Notes: generated by a model from the letters alone, not told the origin. Shown: positions 35,310-44,896, numbered from the stretch's first letter. The stretch: 64,000 nucleotides of DNA from Pinirhizobacter soli (GCF_015905305.1 NZ_JADZLQ010000001.1:558001-622000), one strand, 5' to 3'. Program-made: numbers and translations.

Positions 35310-35921
35310 TCAGGTGTCTTCGCGGGCGCGGCGGTCGTCGCGCAGGCTCGGCCACGCCGCGCGCAGGTAGCCCAGGCCCGACCAGATGGTCAGCACGCCG
35401 GCGACCACCAGCAAGGCCTCGCCGATGTGGTACAGCCGCAAGGTTTCCGCATCGTGCTGCAGCAGCAACACCACCAGGGCGATGATCTGCGCCAGCGTCT
35501 TGACCTTGCCGATGAAGGCCACCTTGACCTTGCCGTGCTCGCCGATCTGCGCCATCCATTCGCGCAGCGCCGACACGCTGATCTCGCGGCCGACGATGAT
35601 CGCGGCGGTCACCGCCATCAGGATGCCCGACCAATTCCCCAGCGGGCCATCGGTGGAGCTGCGATGGGATTCCACCAGCAGGAACAGCGTGACCGCCACC
35701 ATCAGCTTGTCGGCAACAGGGTCCAGGAAGGCACCGAAGGCGGACGTCTGGTTGAGCCGGCGCGCAAGATAGCCATCGAGCCAGTCGGTAAAGCCGGCCA
35801 GCAGGAAAACCACCGCGGCAGTGAGGTTGTGGCCGCGGAACGGCAGGTAGAACACGATGACCATCACCGGAAGCAACATGACCCGGAAAAGGGTGAGCCA
35901 GGTCGGCAGGTTGATGCGCAT
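35310..35921 (-). CDS. pgsA: CDP-diacylglycerol-glycerol-3-phosphate 3-phosphatidyltransferase
   Basis: Makes phosphatidylglycerophosphate, the committed step to phosphatidylglycerol and cardiolipin. The 203-residue membrane protein begins MRINLPTWLTLFRVMLLPV and carries the CDP-alcohol phosphatidyltransferase motif D-x2-D-G-x2-A-R-x8-G-x3-D-x3-D in DWLDGYLARR and GAFLDPVADK. About five transmembrane helices are visible. It follows uvrC by 49 bp, as in E. coli, and precedes the tRNA cluster. Confidence 0.96.
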   Translation of the reverse strand: MRINLPTWLTLFRVMLLPVMVIVFYLPFRGHNLTAAVVFLLAGFTDWLDGYLARRLNQTSAFGAFLDPVADKLMVAVTLFLLVESHRSSTDGPLGNWSGILMAVTAAIIVGREISVSALREWMAQIGEHGKVKVAFIGKVKTLAQIIALVVLLLQHDAETLRLYHIGEALLVVAGVLTIWSGLGYLRAAWPSLRDDRRAREDT

Positions 35922-35970
35922 GGACAGTTCCGGATGACAGGTGGTGAGTGTCTCACATCACCGGGGGTAG

Positions 35971-37794
35971 TTAGGGATGCAGGGTGGCGTAAATGCGTTC
36001 GGCGAGGCTGCGATCGATGCCCTTGACCTGGGTCAGTTCCTCAACGCCGGCGGCCTCCACGCCCGACAGGCCGCCGAAGGCCTTGAGCAGGGCCGAGCGG
36101 CGGCGGGCACCCACGCCGGGCACGTCTTCCAGCGTGCTGCGTTCGCGGGCCGCCTCGCGCCGTTTGCGATGGCTGGTGATGGCAAAGCGATGTGCTTCGT
36201 CGCGCACCGCCGCCACCAGGTGCAGCGCCGGCGACGCATGGCCCGGGTGCAATTCACGCCCGCTCTCGGCAAGGATCAATGTTTCCTCTCCAGCGCGCCG
36301 GCCGGGACCCTTGGCCACGCCCACCACGCGGATGTCACGGACATCGAGCGATGCGAGCACCTCCATCGCCTGGGCCACCTGCCCCGCGCCACCGTCGATC
36401 AGCAGGATATCCGGCCGCACGCCGCCCTCGACCACCTTGCGGAAGCGCCGGGTGAGCGCCTGGTGCATGGCGGCGTAGTCGTCGCCCGGGGTAATGCCGG
36501 TGATGTTGAAGCGGCGATAATGCGATTTTTCGGCGCCTTCCGGTCCGAAGACCACGCATGACGCCACCGTGGCCTCACCCATGGTGTGGCTGATGTCGAA
36601 GCATTCGATGCGCCGCGGCGGCGCGTCCAGGCCCAGCAGCTTCTGCAGGTCGTCGAAGCGCACACCCAGTGTCTGCCGGCTGGCCAGGCGGGAGGTGAGC
36701 GCGGCAACGGCATTACGCTCGGCCATCTCGACGAAACGCGCACGCTCGCCGCGTACGCTCGACTTGATCGATACGCCATGGCCTGCATGGTCGGCCAGTA
36801 CCTGGGCAAGCGTGTCAGGATCTTCCAGGGCGACGTCCAGGATCAATTCGCGCGGCACCTGCCGCTCGAGGTAATACTGGGCAATGAATTGCTCGACGAT
36901 ATCCGCGGTGGTGGCATCGATCGGCAGGCGCGGGAAGAAATCGCGCGAACCCAGGCTCACGCCATCACGGAAAAACAAAACGCTGACACAAGCGATCCCG
37001 CCTTCCACCCGGCAGGCGATCACGTCCATGTCCGCGCTGGCGCCCTGCACGAAGTGCTGGGCATGCAGGCGGCGCAACGCCGCCACCTGGTCACGCAGTT
37101 GGGCTGCGCGTTCGAACTTCAATGCCGTGGCCGCCTTTTCCATCGATCCGGCCAGTTCGTCGATCACCGTGCTGCTGCGACCCTCCAGGAACATCTGCGC
37201 ATGGCGCACATCAACCTGGTAGTCGTCCACGCTGATCAGCTTGACGCAGGGCGCACTGCAACGGCCGATCTGGTGCTGGAGGCATGGGCGCGAACGGTTG
37301 CGGAAATAGCTGTCCTCGCACTGGCGCACGTGAAACAGCTTCTGCATCAGGTTCAGGCTCTCCCTGACTGCGAAGGTGCTCGGATAGGGACCGAAATACT
37401 TGCCCTGGCCGGTCTTGCCGCCGCGATGGAAGGCCAGGCGCGGGTAGTCTTCGCCGGCGGAAAGATAGATGTACGGGTAGCTCTTGTCGTCGCGCAACAT
37501 GATGTTGTAGCGCGGCTTGAGCGACTTGATCAGTTGCGATTCAAGCAACAGCGCTTCACCCGCGGTACGCGTGAGCGTGACCTCGACGTGGGCGATCTGC
37601 GACACCATGGCCGCGATGCGCGGCTCCATGCGGGGCTTCAGGAAATAGTTGCCCACGCGTTTCTTGAGGTTCGCCGCCTTGCCCACGTACAACAACTCGT
37701 TATCGGCGTCGAAGTAGCGGTAGACGCCGGCCGAGGTAGTCAGGGTGCGGACGAAGGCCTTGCCGTCGAACGGCGGATGCGATGCAGGCTCCAT
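35971..37794 (-). CDS. uvrC: UvrABC excision nuclease subunit C
   Basis: Makes the two incisions in nucleotide excision repair. The 607-residue protein has the N-terminal GIY-YIG nuclease (SAGVYRYFDADNELLYVGKA, residues about 20-45), a UVR motif near 200-235 that binds UvrB, and the RNase H-like C-terminal nuclease (IECFDISHTMGEATVAS and LLIDGGAGQV). Tandem helix-hairpin-helix motifs (LEDVPGVGARRRSALLKAFG) sit at the end. The start MEPASHPPFDG at 37794 is 53 bp after kdsB. Confidence 0.97.
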   Translation of the reverse strand: MEPASHPPFDGKAFVRTLTTSAGVYRYFDADNELLYVGKAANLKKRVGNYFLKPRMEPRIAAMVSQIAHVEVTLTRTAGEALLLESQLIKSLKPRYNIMLRDDKSYPYIYLSAGEDYPRLAFHRGGKTGQGKYFGPYPSTFAVRESLNLMQKLFHVRQCEDSYFRNRSRPCLQHQIGRCSAPCVKLISVDDYQVDVRHAQMFLEGRSSTVIDELAGSMEKAATALKFERAAQLRDQVAALRRLHAQHFVQGASADMDVIACRVEGGIACVSVLFFRDGVSLGSRDFFPRLPIDATTADIVEQFIAQYYLERQVPRELILDVALEDPDTLAQVLADHAGHGVSIKSSVRGERARFVEMAERNAVAALTSRLASRQTLGVRFDDLQKLLGLDAPPRRIECFDISHTMGEATVASCVVFGPEGAEKSHYRRFNITGITPGDDYAAMHQALTRRFRKVVEGGVRPDILLIDGGAGQVAQAMEVLASLDVRDIRVVGVAKGPGRRAGEETLILAESGRELHPGHASPALHLVAAVRDEAHRFAITSHRKRREAARERSTLEDVPGVGARRRSALLKAFGGLSGVEAAGVEELTQVKGIDRSLAERIYATLHP

Positions 37795-37847
37795 GGCCCA
37801 TTTTACCCTGTCCGGGAACGACTTTCCTTAAGCGCGGAGTTTGGACC

Positions 37848-38615
37848 TCAACCCCCGGCAAGGAAGCGATGGGCGCGCTCGAGGTCGGCCGGGGTATCGA
37901 TGCCGGGCGGGAAGGCCTCGGGGGACAGCCGCACGGCAATGGCATGGCCGTTTTCCAGCACGCGAAGCTGCTCGAGCGATTCGGCTTGCTCCAGCGGGGT
38001 CTGCGGCAGGTTCGCGTACGCCCGCAGGAAGCGCGCGCGATAGGCGTAGATGCCGATATGCCGCAGGAAGGGAATATCGGCCGGCAAGGCATCACGCCCG
38101 CCTGCGAAGGCATCGCGGGCCCAGGGCAGCGGCGCGCGGCTGAAATACAGCGCGCGGCCGTCGGCACCACGCACCAGCTTCACCGCGTTGGGGTCGAACA
38201 ATTCCTCCACCGAGGTCACCGGCGTGGCAAGGGTGGCCACCGGCGCATCGTCCAGGGCCAGGGCCCGGGCCACCGCCTGGATCCCGGCAATGGGCGCAAA
38301 GGGCTCGTCACCCTGCAGGTTCACCACGATCGTGTCATCGGCCCAGCCGAGCTGGTCGACGCATTCGGCGATGCGGTCGCTGCCGGAGGCGTGGTCGATG
38401 CGGGTCATGCAAACCGTGACTGGCAGCCCCTGCAATGCCTGGCCCACGCGTTCATCATCGATCGCCACCGCCACCTGCCCTGCCCCGGCCTGCAACGCAC
38501 GGCGCGCCACGTGCCTGACCATCGGCTCGCCGGCGATATTCGCCAGCGGTTTGCCCGGCAGCCGGGTGGAGGCATAGCGCGCGGGAATGACCACCACGAA
38601 CGGGAAGTCGACCAT
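37848..38615 (-). CDS. kdsB: 3-deoxy-manno-octulosonate cytidylyltransferase
   Basis: Activates KDO with CTP for lipopolysaccharide inner-core synthesis. The 255-residue protein carries the nucleotidyltransferase signature [20 protein letters not shown] at the N-terminus, and [16 protein letters not shown] and [20 protein letters not shown], typical of KdsB. I chose the ATG at 38615, 2 bp after aroA. It is the last gene of the serC-pheA-hisC-aroA-kdsB run. Confidence 0.96.
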   Translation of the reverse strand: MVDFPFVVVIPARYASTRLPGKPLANIAGEPMVRHVARRALQAGAGQVAVAIDDERVGQALQGLPVTVCMTRIDHASGSDRIAECVDQLGWADDTIVVNLQGDEPFAPIAGIQAVARALALDDAPVATLATPVTSVEELFDPNAVKLVRGADGRALYFSRAPLPWARDAFAGGRDALPADIPFLRHIGIYAYRARFLRAYANLPQTPLEQAESLEQLRVLENGHAIAVRLSPEAFPPGIDTPADLERAHRFLAGG

Positions 38616-38617
38616 CG

Positions 38618-39928
38618 TCAAGGCACCTGTGCCAGGTTGAAGCCGCACTCGCGCGCAAGATCCATGAAGTTCGGAAACGACGTGGCGACATTCTCGCAAT
38701 CGCCGATGGTGACCGGTGCCGATGCCACCAATCCCGCCAGCACAAAGCTCATGGCGATGCGATGGTCGCCCACCGCTTCCACTCGGCCCCCGCCAAGGCG
38801 CCCGCCATGGATGGTGGCGCCGTCGGGTGTTTCATCCACCCTGATCCCAAGGATGCGCAAGCCGGTCGCCATGGCAGCGAGGCGATCGGATTCCTTCACC
38901 CGTAATTCGGCAGCACCGGAAATCGTGGTCGGGCCATCGGCCATCGCCGCCGCAACGAACAAGGCCGGGAATTCATCGATCATGTCGGGCACCACGGCCT
39001 CCGGGATCACGGCTCCCTGGAGCCTAGCGTAGCGGACGATGAGATCGCCCACTGGCTCCCCGCCGCTTTCCCGGCGGTTTTCGATGACGATATCCGCGCC
39101 CATCAGGCGCAACGCCTCGAGCAGGCCCGTGCGCCGGGGGTTCAGGCCCACCGAATGCAGGCGCAAGGCGGAGCCAGGCACAATGGATGCGGCGACGACG
39201 AAGAACGCGGCGGATGAAAAATCCGCCGGCACGTCGATGTCGGTGGCGCGCAGGCGATGACCGCCGGCAAGCGTCGCCTTCCCGGGGGAAAACTCGATCG
39301 GCCAGCCGAAAGCGGCCAGCATGCGTTCGGTGTAGTCGCGCGTGGGATGCTGCTCGATCACGCAGGTTTCGCCATCGGCATAAAGCCCCGCCAGCAGCAC
39401 TGCGGATTTCACCTGGGCACTGGCCACCGGCGGCTTATAGCGGATGCCCTTGAGCTTCGCCCCGCCATGGACCCGCAGCGGTGGCTTGCCATCGTGGGTA
39501 TCGATGCGCGCACCCATGCTTGCCAGCGGGTCGGTGACGCGGCGCATGGGCCGCGAGGACAGCGACGCATCGCCCACCAGGGTGGAGTCAAACGCCTGCC
39601 CGGCCAGCACACCGGCCATCAGCCGCATGCCGGTACCGGCGTTGCCGCAATCAAGGGCACCGTCACTGGCACGCAAGCCGTCGATCCCCACACCGTGCAC
39701 AATGCGCACGCCAGGCATGGGCGTTTCCATGAGCACGCCCATGCTTGCGAACATCTTCGCCGTGGCACGCGTGTCCTCGCCTTCGAGGAACCCGCGGACG
39801 GTGGATGTGCCATCGGCCAATCCGGCGAACATCATCGCGCGGTGGGAAACCGATTTATCGCCAGGAATGGTGAGCTCACCCTTGAGCGGCGCATGCACCG
39901 GACGGCTGGTCCAGTCGATCGAGGTCAC
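38618..39928 (-). CDS. aroA: 3-phosphoshikimate 1-carboxyvinyltransferase (EPSP synthase), class II-like
   Basis: Joins shikimate-3-phosphate and phosphoenolpyruvate in the shikimate pathway. The 436-residue protein has the PEP-site segments [20 protein letters not shown] and [30 protein letters not shown] and [17 protein letters not shown], and [19 protein letters not shown]. The IPGDKS-x-SHR start and general look are those of class II enzymes (Bacillus, Agrobacterium) rather than the LPGSKS-x-SNR class I of E. coli. The residue equivalent to E. coli Gly96 is still Gly. The start is GTG at 39928, overlapping the hisC stop (GTGA). Confidence 0.95.
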   Translation of the reverse strand: MTSIDWTSRPVHAPLKGELTIPGDKSVSHRAMMFAGLADGTSTVRGFLEGEDTRATAKMFASMGVLMETPMPGVRIVHGVGIDGLRASDGALDCGNAGTGMRLMAGVLAGQAFDSTLVGDASLSSRPMRRVTDPLASMGARIDTHDGKPPLRVHGGAKLKGIRYKPPVASAQVKSAVLLAGLYADGETCVIEQHPTRDYTERMLAAFGWPIEFSPGKATLAGGHRLRATDIDVPADFSSAAFFVVAASIVPGSALRLHSVGLNPRRTGLLEALRLMGADIVIENRRESGGEPVGDLIVRYARLQGAVIPEAVVPDMIDEFPALFVAAAMADGPTTISGAAELRVKESDRLAAMATGLRILGIRVDETPDGATIHGGRLGGGRVEAVGDHRIAMSFVLAGLVASAPVTIGDCENVATSFPNFMDLARECGFNLAQVP

Positions 39929-41031
39929 TTCAGGTGCTCCAACAGGCGATCCAATTCCCCGCGGCTACCGATGCTGATGCGCACCGTCTGCCCAAGTCCA
40001 TAGCCTCCCATGGGCCGCACGATCACACCGGCGGCGAACAGGCGGGCCTCCAGGGCGCTGGCATCACCGCCGATGTCCACCAGCAGGAAGTTGGTCTGCG
40101 AAGGAAACACGCGCAGGCCGCGCGCTACGAGTTCCCCGGCAAGCCACGCGCGGTCGCTTGCGTTGGTATCACGCACACGGCCTAAGTGGGCTTCGTCGCC
40201 AAGCGCGGCTTCGGCGGCAGCCAGGGCAATGCCGTTGACGTTGAACGACTCACGAAGACGTTCAAGCACCGCGGCGATGGACGCGTCAGCGGCAAGGTAG
40301 CCCGTGCGCAGGCCCGCCAGCGCGTAGGCCTTGGAGAAGGTACGCGTGACGACCAGGTTGCGATACCGGTCGAGCAGGTGCATCGCCGTGGAAAGCCCGG
40401 GACGGTCGACATACTCGTGATACGCCTCGTCCACCACCACGATCACATGACCCGGTACGCAGGCCATGAAAGCCTCGAGCTCGGCGTCGCCGAAGGAGCT
40501 TCCCGTCGGATTGTTCGGGTTGGCCAGGTACACCAGCCGCGTGTCGGTGCGGATCGCCGCGGCCATGGCATCCAGGTCGTGGCCGAAAGGCGCCTCGGGG
40601 TGGTCGGACGGCAATGCGGGCACCGCAATGCCCTGTGCGCCCGCCGCCGCGGTGGCGATGGGAAACACGGCAAACCCAAATTGCGAATACACCACCGAGT
40701 GCGCAGCATCGGCAAAGCATTGCGCCAACAGCATCAAGAGCTCATGCGAGCCGTTGCCCAGCACCAGTTGGCAGGTTTCCACGCCCAGACGATCGGCCAG
40801 CACCCGCTTGAGCGAAGCACCGACCGGATCCGGATACCGCCACATCGTCCCCACCGCTTCGCGTGCAGCGGCAATCGCCGCCGGACTGGGGCCGAGTGGA
40901 TTTTCGTTGGAACCAAGTTCCGACAACGCAGCACCGAACCGCTGCCTCAAGGTCGGCAAATCGTGCCCGGGATCGTAGGCACGCAGTGCCGACACGGCGG
41001 CATTGGCAAGCAAGGTTGCGTCGAAACTCAC
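39925..41031 (-). CDS. hisC: Histidinol-phosphate/aromatic aminotransferase (HisC family)
   Basis: A 368-residue class I/II PLP aminotransferase. GSNENPLGPSPAAI marks the N-terminal substrate loop, VYLANPNNPTGSSF and VVDEAYHEYVDRPG the PLP contacts, and TRTFSKAYALAGLRTGYL carries the Schiff-base Lys. Although HisC-like, it sits between pheA and aroA, as in Pseudomonas. There this copy serves aromatic amino acids, transaminating phenylpyruvate, rather than histidine, so function here is inferred by context. The start is GTG at 41031, overlapping the pheA stop. Upstream in-frame sequence belongs to pheA in another frame. Confidence 0.88.
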   Translation of the reverse strand: MSFDATLLANAAVSALRAYDPGHDLPTLRQRFGAALSELGSNENPLGPSPAAIAAAREAVGTMWRYPDPVGASLKRVLADRLGVETCQLVLGNGSHELLMLLAQCFADAAHSVVYSQFGFAVFPIATAAAGAQGIAVPALPSDHPEAPFGHDLDAMAAAIRTDTRLVYLANPNNPTGSSFGDAELEAFMACVPGHVIVVVDEAYHEYVDRPGLSTAMHLLDRYRNLVVTRTFSKAYALAGLRTGYLAADASIAAVLERLRESFNVNGIALAAAEAALGDEAHLGRVRDTNASDRAWLAGELVARGLRVFPSQTNFLLVDIGGDASALEARLFAAGVIVRPMGGYGLGQTVRISIGSRGELDRLLEHLK

Positions 41032-42128
41032 GGCAAGGCCACCGGATAGGCGCCCAACACGCGCACATCGGCAGCGGCGGGTTCCATGTCCTTCAGCGCT
41101 TCCTGGATGCCTTCGTCCTCGACATGGCCGCTGATGTCGATGAAGAACGCGTACTGCCATTTGCCCGTGTGCGAGGGGCGTGACTCGATGCGGTTCATGC
41201 TGATGCCACGCTCGGCCAGCGGACGCAGGATGTCGTACAGCGCGCCGGGCTTGTCGCGCACGCTCACCAATAGCGAGGTTCGGTCGTTGCCCGACGGCGG
41301 GAAGATGCCGCGGCCGATCACCAGGAAACGCGTGGTGTTGTCGGCGCGGTCCTCGATGGGACCTGCGATGGTCTTCAGGCCATAGACGCGCGCGGCCGTC
41401 TCGCCGGCGATCGCCGCCGCTGCTTCGTCGCCACGGGCCATGCGCGCGGCTTCCGCGTTGCTGGAAACGGCAATGCGCTCGGCCTTGGGCAGGTTGATGC
41501 GCAACCACGCCTGGCACTGCTGCAGCGACTGCGGATGTGAATACACGCGCTGCACATCGGCAAGCTTGCCGCCCAGCGACAAGAGGTTCTGGTGCACGCG
41601 AAGTTCCACTTCACCGCAGATTGTCGCCTTGGAGGCCAAGAACATATCCAGGGTGACCTGGATCATGCCCTGGCCTGAGTTCTCCACCGGCACCACGCCG
41701 AAGTCGGCGTTGCCGGAGGTCACTTCCTGGAACACTTCCTCGATGCTGCCCAGCGGCAGGCCGTAGGCGGCGTGTCCGAACTGCTTGCGCACGGCCTGTT
41801 CGCTGAAGGTGCCCTCCGGGCCCAGGAAACCGATCTTCAGCGGCTGCTGCTGCGACAGGCACGAGGACATGATCTCGCGGAACAGCCGGACCAGTTCACC
41901 ATCGGGCAACGGACCGTCGTTACGGTCGATCACACCACGCAACACCTGGGCCTCACGCTCGGGTCGGTAATACTCCACCGCGGCCTTCAGCGGGCCCTTG
42001 GCCCGCCCCACCTGCTGGGCCCAGCGCGCGCGCTCGGAAATCAGCTGTTGCAGTTGGTGGTCGATGCTGTCGATGCGCACGCGCGCTTCGGCCAGCGTGG
42101 CCTGTTTGTCGGTGGTCGGCTTGCTCAT
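41028..42128 (-). CDS. pheA: Bifunctional chorismate mutase/prephenate dehydratase
   Basis: Converts chorismate to phenylpyruvate in phenylalanine synthesis. The 366-residue protein has an N-terminal AroQ-type chorismate mutase helix set (about 10-95), a prephenate dehydratase domain (KIGFLGPEGTFSEQAV, TSGNADFGVVPVENSGQGMI) and a C-terminal ACT regulatory domain with the phenylalanine-binding ESRPS (IESRPSHTGKWQYAFFIDIS). Feedback inhibition by phenylalanine is therefore expected. ATG at 42128 has a GGAAGGAA site upstream, and serC ends 21 bp before. Confidence 0.97.
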   Translation of the reverse strand: MSKPTTDKQATLAEARVRIDSIDHQLQQLISERARWAQQVGRAKGPLKAAVEYYRPEREAQVLRGVIDRNDGPLPDGELVRLFREIMSSCLSQQQPLKIGFLGPEGTFSEQAVRKQFGHAAYGLPLGSIEEVFQEVTSGNADFGVVPVENSGQGMIQVTLDMFLASKATICGEVELRVHQNLLSLGGKLADVQRVYSHPQSLQQCQAWLRINLPKAERIAVSSNAEAARMARGDEAAAAIAGETAARVYGLKTIAGPIEDRADNTTRFLVIGRGIFPPSGNDRTSLLVSVRDKPGALYDILRPLAERGISMNRIESRPSHTGKWQYAFFIDISGHVEDEGIQEALKDMEPAAADVRVLGAYPVALP

Positions 42129-42149
42129 GGGATTCCTTCCTGCTTATTG

Positions 42150-43235
42150 CTAACCGTGGCGTCGGGCGAAGTCGCTCATGAAAGCCACGAGGGTTTGAAC
42201 CGCGTCAAGGGTGACGGCGTTGTACAACGAGGCGCGCATGCCGCCCACGGCCTTGTGGCCCTTGAGCGCCAGCAATCCCACTTCGAGCGACTCGGCGAGG
42301 AACGCCGCATCGAGCGAGGGGTCGTGCAGGGTGAAAGGCACGTTCATGCGCGAACGCGCCGCGGGCTCCACCGGGCAACGGTAATACCCGCCCGAGCCGT
42401 CGATGGCGGCATAAAGCGTGGACGCCTTGCGCTGGTTGATGGCGTCGATCGCCGCCAGGCCGCCCTGCTCCTTCAGCCATCCGAAGGTGAGGCCCGCCAG
42501 GTACCAGCCCCAGGTGTTGGGGGTGTTGAGCATCGAATCGTTCGCCGCGTGCTCGGCGTAGGAGAAGATCTTCGCCATCGGCTGCGTGGCGCGCGAGAGC
42601 ATGTCGTCGCGGATGATGGCCACCACGAGGCCCGAAGGCCCGATGTTCTTCTGAGCGCCGGCGTAGATCATCGCAAAGCGCGAGACATCCACCGGGCCTG
42701 AAAGGATGCTCGAGGACATGTCCGCCACCAGCGGCACGTCACCGACATCGGGGACATCGTGGAACTCAACACCATGGATGGTCTCGTTCGGCGTGTAGTG
42801 CACGTAGGCCGATGAAGGCGACAGGTCCCAACGTTCGCGCGGCGGCAGCTTCAGGTAGTGATCGTCTTTCGAGGACGCCGCCACGTGCACGTCGGCATAG
42901 GGCGCTGCCTCGCGCACGGCTTTCTCGCCCCAATGCCCGGTCACCACGTAGTCGGCACGCTGGCCGGCCCGGGCAAAGTTCATCGGCACCAACGGGAACT
43001 GCAAGGTGGCGCCGCCCTGCAGGAACAGCACGCGGTAGTTGGCGGGGATCGCCATCAATTCGCGAAGGTCGGCCTCCGCCTGGGCTGCCAGGGCGATGAA
43101 ATCCTTGCCGCGGTGGGACAGCTCCATCACCGAGGCGCCGGTGCCGTTCCAGTCGAGCAATTCGGCACGGGCACGTTCAAGCACGGGTTGTGGGATGGCG
43201 GCGGGGCCGGCGCTGAAATTGAAGACCCTGGACAA
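42150..43235 (-). CDS. serC: Phosphoserine aminotransferase
   Basis: Makes phosphoserine from 3-phosphohydroxypyruvate, and also acts in pyridoxine synthesis. The 361-residue length equals E. coli SerC. The N-terminus SRVFNFSAGPAAIPQPVLER, VLFLQGGATLQFPLVPMN and the PLP-Lys segment MIYAGAQKNIGPSGL are diagnostic. The first codon is TTG at 43235, chosen because the family starts right before RVFNFSAGP and a good AAGGAGA site lies 9 nt upstream. There is no ATG nearby in frame. It heads the serC-pheA-hisC-aroA-kdsB operon. Confidence 0.95.
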   Translation of the reverse strand: MSRVFNFSAGPAAIPQPVLERARAELLDWNGTGASVMELSHRGKDFIALAAQAEADLRELMAIPANYRVLFLQGGATLQFPLVPMNFARAGQRADYVVTGHWGEKAVREAAPYADVHVAASSKDDHYLKLPPRERWDLSPSSAYVHYTPNETIHGVEFHDVPDVGDVPLVADMSSSILSGPVDVSRFAMIYAGAQKNIGPSGLVVAIIRDDMLSRATQPMAKIFSYAEHAANDSMLNTPNTWGWYLAGLTFGWLKEQGGLAAIDAINQRKASTLYAAIDGSGGYYRCPVEPAARSRMNVPFTLHDPSLDAAFLAESLEVGLLALKGHKAVGGMRASLYNAVTLDAVQTLVAFMSDFARRHG

Positions 43236-43283
43236 GACGCCAGTCTCCTTGGGAAGAGTGAATGGACTTAACCGCAGTCCTGC

Positions 43284-43311
43284 ATTATGCCGCCCTGCAG
43301 CATAACGACAA
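43284..43311 (-). promoter_or_regulatory. Candidate promoter of the serC operon
   Basis: On the minus strand TTGTCG (43306-43311), a 16-bp spacer and CATAAT (43284-43289), about 49 bp before the TTG start of serC. Confidence 0.6.
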
Positions 43312-43331
43312 CCGGGCAACAACTGGTTTCG

Positions 43332-44099
43332 TCAGAAACGAACCAGCAGCACCAGCGCGATGCCCAGCGCAAGCAGCGCCGCGGTAAGGATCAGCCACCA
43401 CACTTCGCCGCGCGGGCCCGCGATTTCCTCGGGCAGCGGTGGTTCTTCCACCGCGGCAGGCACGGCGACCGGGTCGGGCATCCAGCCTGGGGCGTCGATG
43501 ACGAAACGGTGGGCGCCTACGCCGATGTGGTCGCCCGGCTGCAGCACGGCGCGGCGAATCGAAATGCCATTCAAGCGAACCACGTAGCGGGTGGGTACGC
43601 GTTCGGCGTCCAGCAGCAGGCAGCCGCCGTCCCAGCCGATGGTCAGGGTGCCGGCATCGCCCTGCGGGAGTTCCAGCGGGTGGTCGCCCTGCGGCCCCAG
43701 GATGAGCCGCGCACCGATACCCAGCACCCGACCCGACAGCGGCCCGGCCAAGGCACGCAACGCGGCGGCACCGGGACGGATGTCTTCAGCGTCGACGCAT
43801 GTGCGCCCGGATACATCCTGGTCGGCGCGCAACAACATGCGGCACTCGCCAACGCCAAGATGATCGCCCTCGCGCAGCAGCGCACGCTCGCGAACGGGAC
43901 GCGCATTCACGTAGACGCGCCCGGCGCCAGGAAGGACTTCCAGTACCAGGCCACGGCGATCGTCGTGGATCACCAGATGGTGATCGGCCACTTGCGGTTC
44001 GGCCAGCACAAGGTCGTTGTCGTCGCTGCCGCCTATGCGCAACACACCAGCCGACCAGTGAAAATCCCCGCGGGCCGAATTGGCGAACTCAATGCGCAT
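43332..44099 (-). CDS. FHA-domain protein with C-terminal membrane anchor
   Basis: A 255-residue protein with two forkhead-associated-like repeats. The first (about 10-95) shows LRIGGSDDNDLVLAEPQVADHH and NARPVRERALLREGDHLGVG, and the second (about 125-210) shows LTIGWDGGCLLLD and GISIRRAVLQPGDHIGVGAH. FHA domains bind phosphothreonine peptides, but the classical R-S-R-x-H set is only partly kept. A proline-rich linker (DPVAVPAAVEEPPLPEEIAG) leads to a single C-terminal helix (WWLILTAALLALGIALVLLV), giving a tail-anchored orientation. Partners are not identifiable in the window. It is divergent from the PHA-system gene. Confidence 0.82.
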   Translation of the reverse strand: MRIEFANSARGDFHWSAGVLRIGGSDDNDLVLAEPQVADHHLVIHDDRRGLVLEVLPGAGRVYVNARPVRERALLREGDHLGVGECRMLLRADQDVSGRTCVDAEDIRPGAAALRALAGPLSGRVLGIGARLILGPQGDHPLELPQGDAGTLTIGWDGGCLLLDAERVPTRYVVRLNGISIRRAVLQPGDHIGVGAHRFVIDAPGWMPDPVAVPAAVEEPPLPEEIAGPRGEVWWLILTAALLALGIALVLLVRF

Positions 44100-44195
44100 G
44101 CGTGTGTCTGGATGGCGTGGTGGGGATCGTAACAGATGAGCCGCGCCTCATTTGCTACGATGCGCGGCCCTGTTGGCAACGAAGCTTTCAAATCC

Positions 44196-44471
44196 ATGGC
44201 ACGCATCGACATCCAGCGCGATCATCACCTCGAAGCCGCCCAGGCCCGCGCCGTCGTCGACAAGGTCGCCGCACGGCTGGGCGAGAAGTTCGGCACCACC
44301 TCGCGCTGGGAAGGCGACACCTTGCGCTTCGAGCGCTCAGGCGTGAAGGGCGGCATCACACTCGAGCCCGCCCTCGTGCGCGTACAGGCTGAGCTTGGCA
44401 TGCTGCTCAGCCCCATGAAGGGCATGATCGAGCAGGAAATCCGCCAGAAGCTCGATCAATACTTCGCCTGA
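44196..44471 (+). CDS. Polyhydroxyalkanoic acid system family protein
   Basis: A 91-residue protein of the PHA_gran_rgn family: MARIDIQRDHHLEAAQARAV, RWEGDTLRFERSGVKGGI and MLLSPMKGMIEQEIRQKLDQ. It is widely present in gammaproteobacteria, often unrelated to PHA genes, and its function is not established. I chose the ATG at 44196, because the upstream in-frame ATG lacks family similarity. infA lies 85 bp downstream with its own promoter. Confidence 0.88.
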   Translation: MARIDIQRDHHLEAAQARAVVDKVAARLGEKFGTTSRWEGDTLRFERSGVKGGITLEPALVRVQAELGMLLSPMKGMIEQEIRQKLDQYFA

Positions 44472-44483
44472 GCCCCCAAGGCT

Positions 44484-44511
44484 TTGACCTAAGCCGCCTT
44501 CGTGCAATAAT
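44484..44511 (+). promoter_or_regulatory. Candidate promoter of infA
   Basis: TTGACC (44484-44489), a 16-bp spacer and AATAAT (44506-44511), 45 bp before the infA ATG. Good match to the sigma-70 consensus. Confidence 0.65.
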
Positions 44512-44556
44512 AGTGGGCTATTGCGACCACTTCGGCCGCACATCGAACCGGGTCAC

Positions 44557-44775
44557 ATGGCAAAAGACGACGTCATCGAAATGGAAGGCACGGTCCAGGA
44601 GACCCTGCCCAACACCATGTTCCGCGTGCAGCTGGAGAACGGGCACGTCATTACCGCCCATATCTCGGGCCGGATGCGCAAGCACTACATCCGCATTCTT
44701 ACCGGCGACAAGGTGAAGGTGGAAATGACCCCCTACGACCTGACCAAGGGCCGGATCACCTACCGCATGAAGTAA
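44557..44775 (+). CDS. infA: Translation initiation factor IF-1
   Basis: Binds the 30S A site during initiation. The 72-residue S1-type OB fold [39 protein letters not shown] and [13 protein letters not shown] is essentially the universal IF-1 sequence. ATG at 44557. It is convergent with clpA, with a terminator between. Confidence 0.98.
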   Translation: MAKDDVIEMEGTVQETLPNTMFRVQLENGHVITAHISGRMRKHYIRILTGDKVKVEMTPYDLTKGRITYRMK

Positions 44776-44820
44776 TCCGCCATCTTCCACCGGCGTTGCC
44801 GGGGATGATGGTCAAAAGAA

Positions 44821-44846
44821 AGGCCGCGCATTGCGCGGCCTTTTTC
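44821..44846. terminator. Terminator between infA and clpA
   Basis: Stem AGGCCGCGC/GCGCGGCCT with a 3-nt loop followed by TTTTT on the plus strand, 45 bp after infA. On the minus strand the hairpin also follows clpA, but the T-run there is weak. Confidence 0.82.
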
Positions 44847-44896
44847 GTATTCCGGCAAGGGGCGTGACCTCGCGGCCTCCCCGCCCCCATGACGCC

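Noticed and set aside
39925-41031. hisC as evidence of a histidine operon
   Set aside because: No other his gene is near. Its place between pheA and aroA fits an aromatic aminotransferase role.
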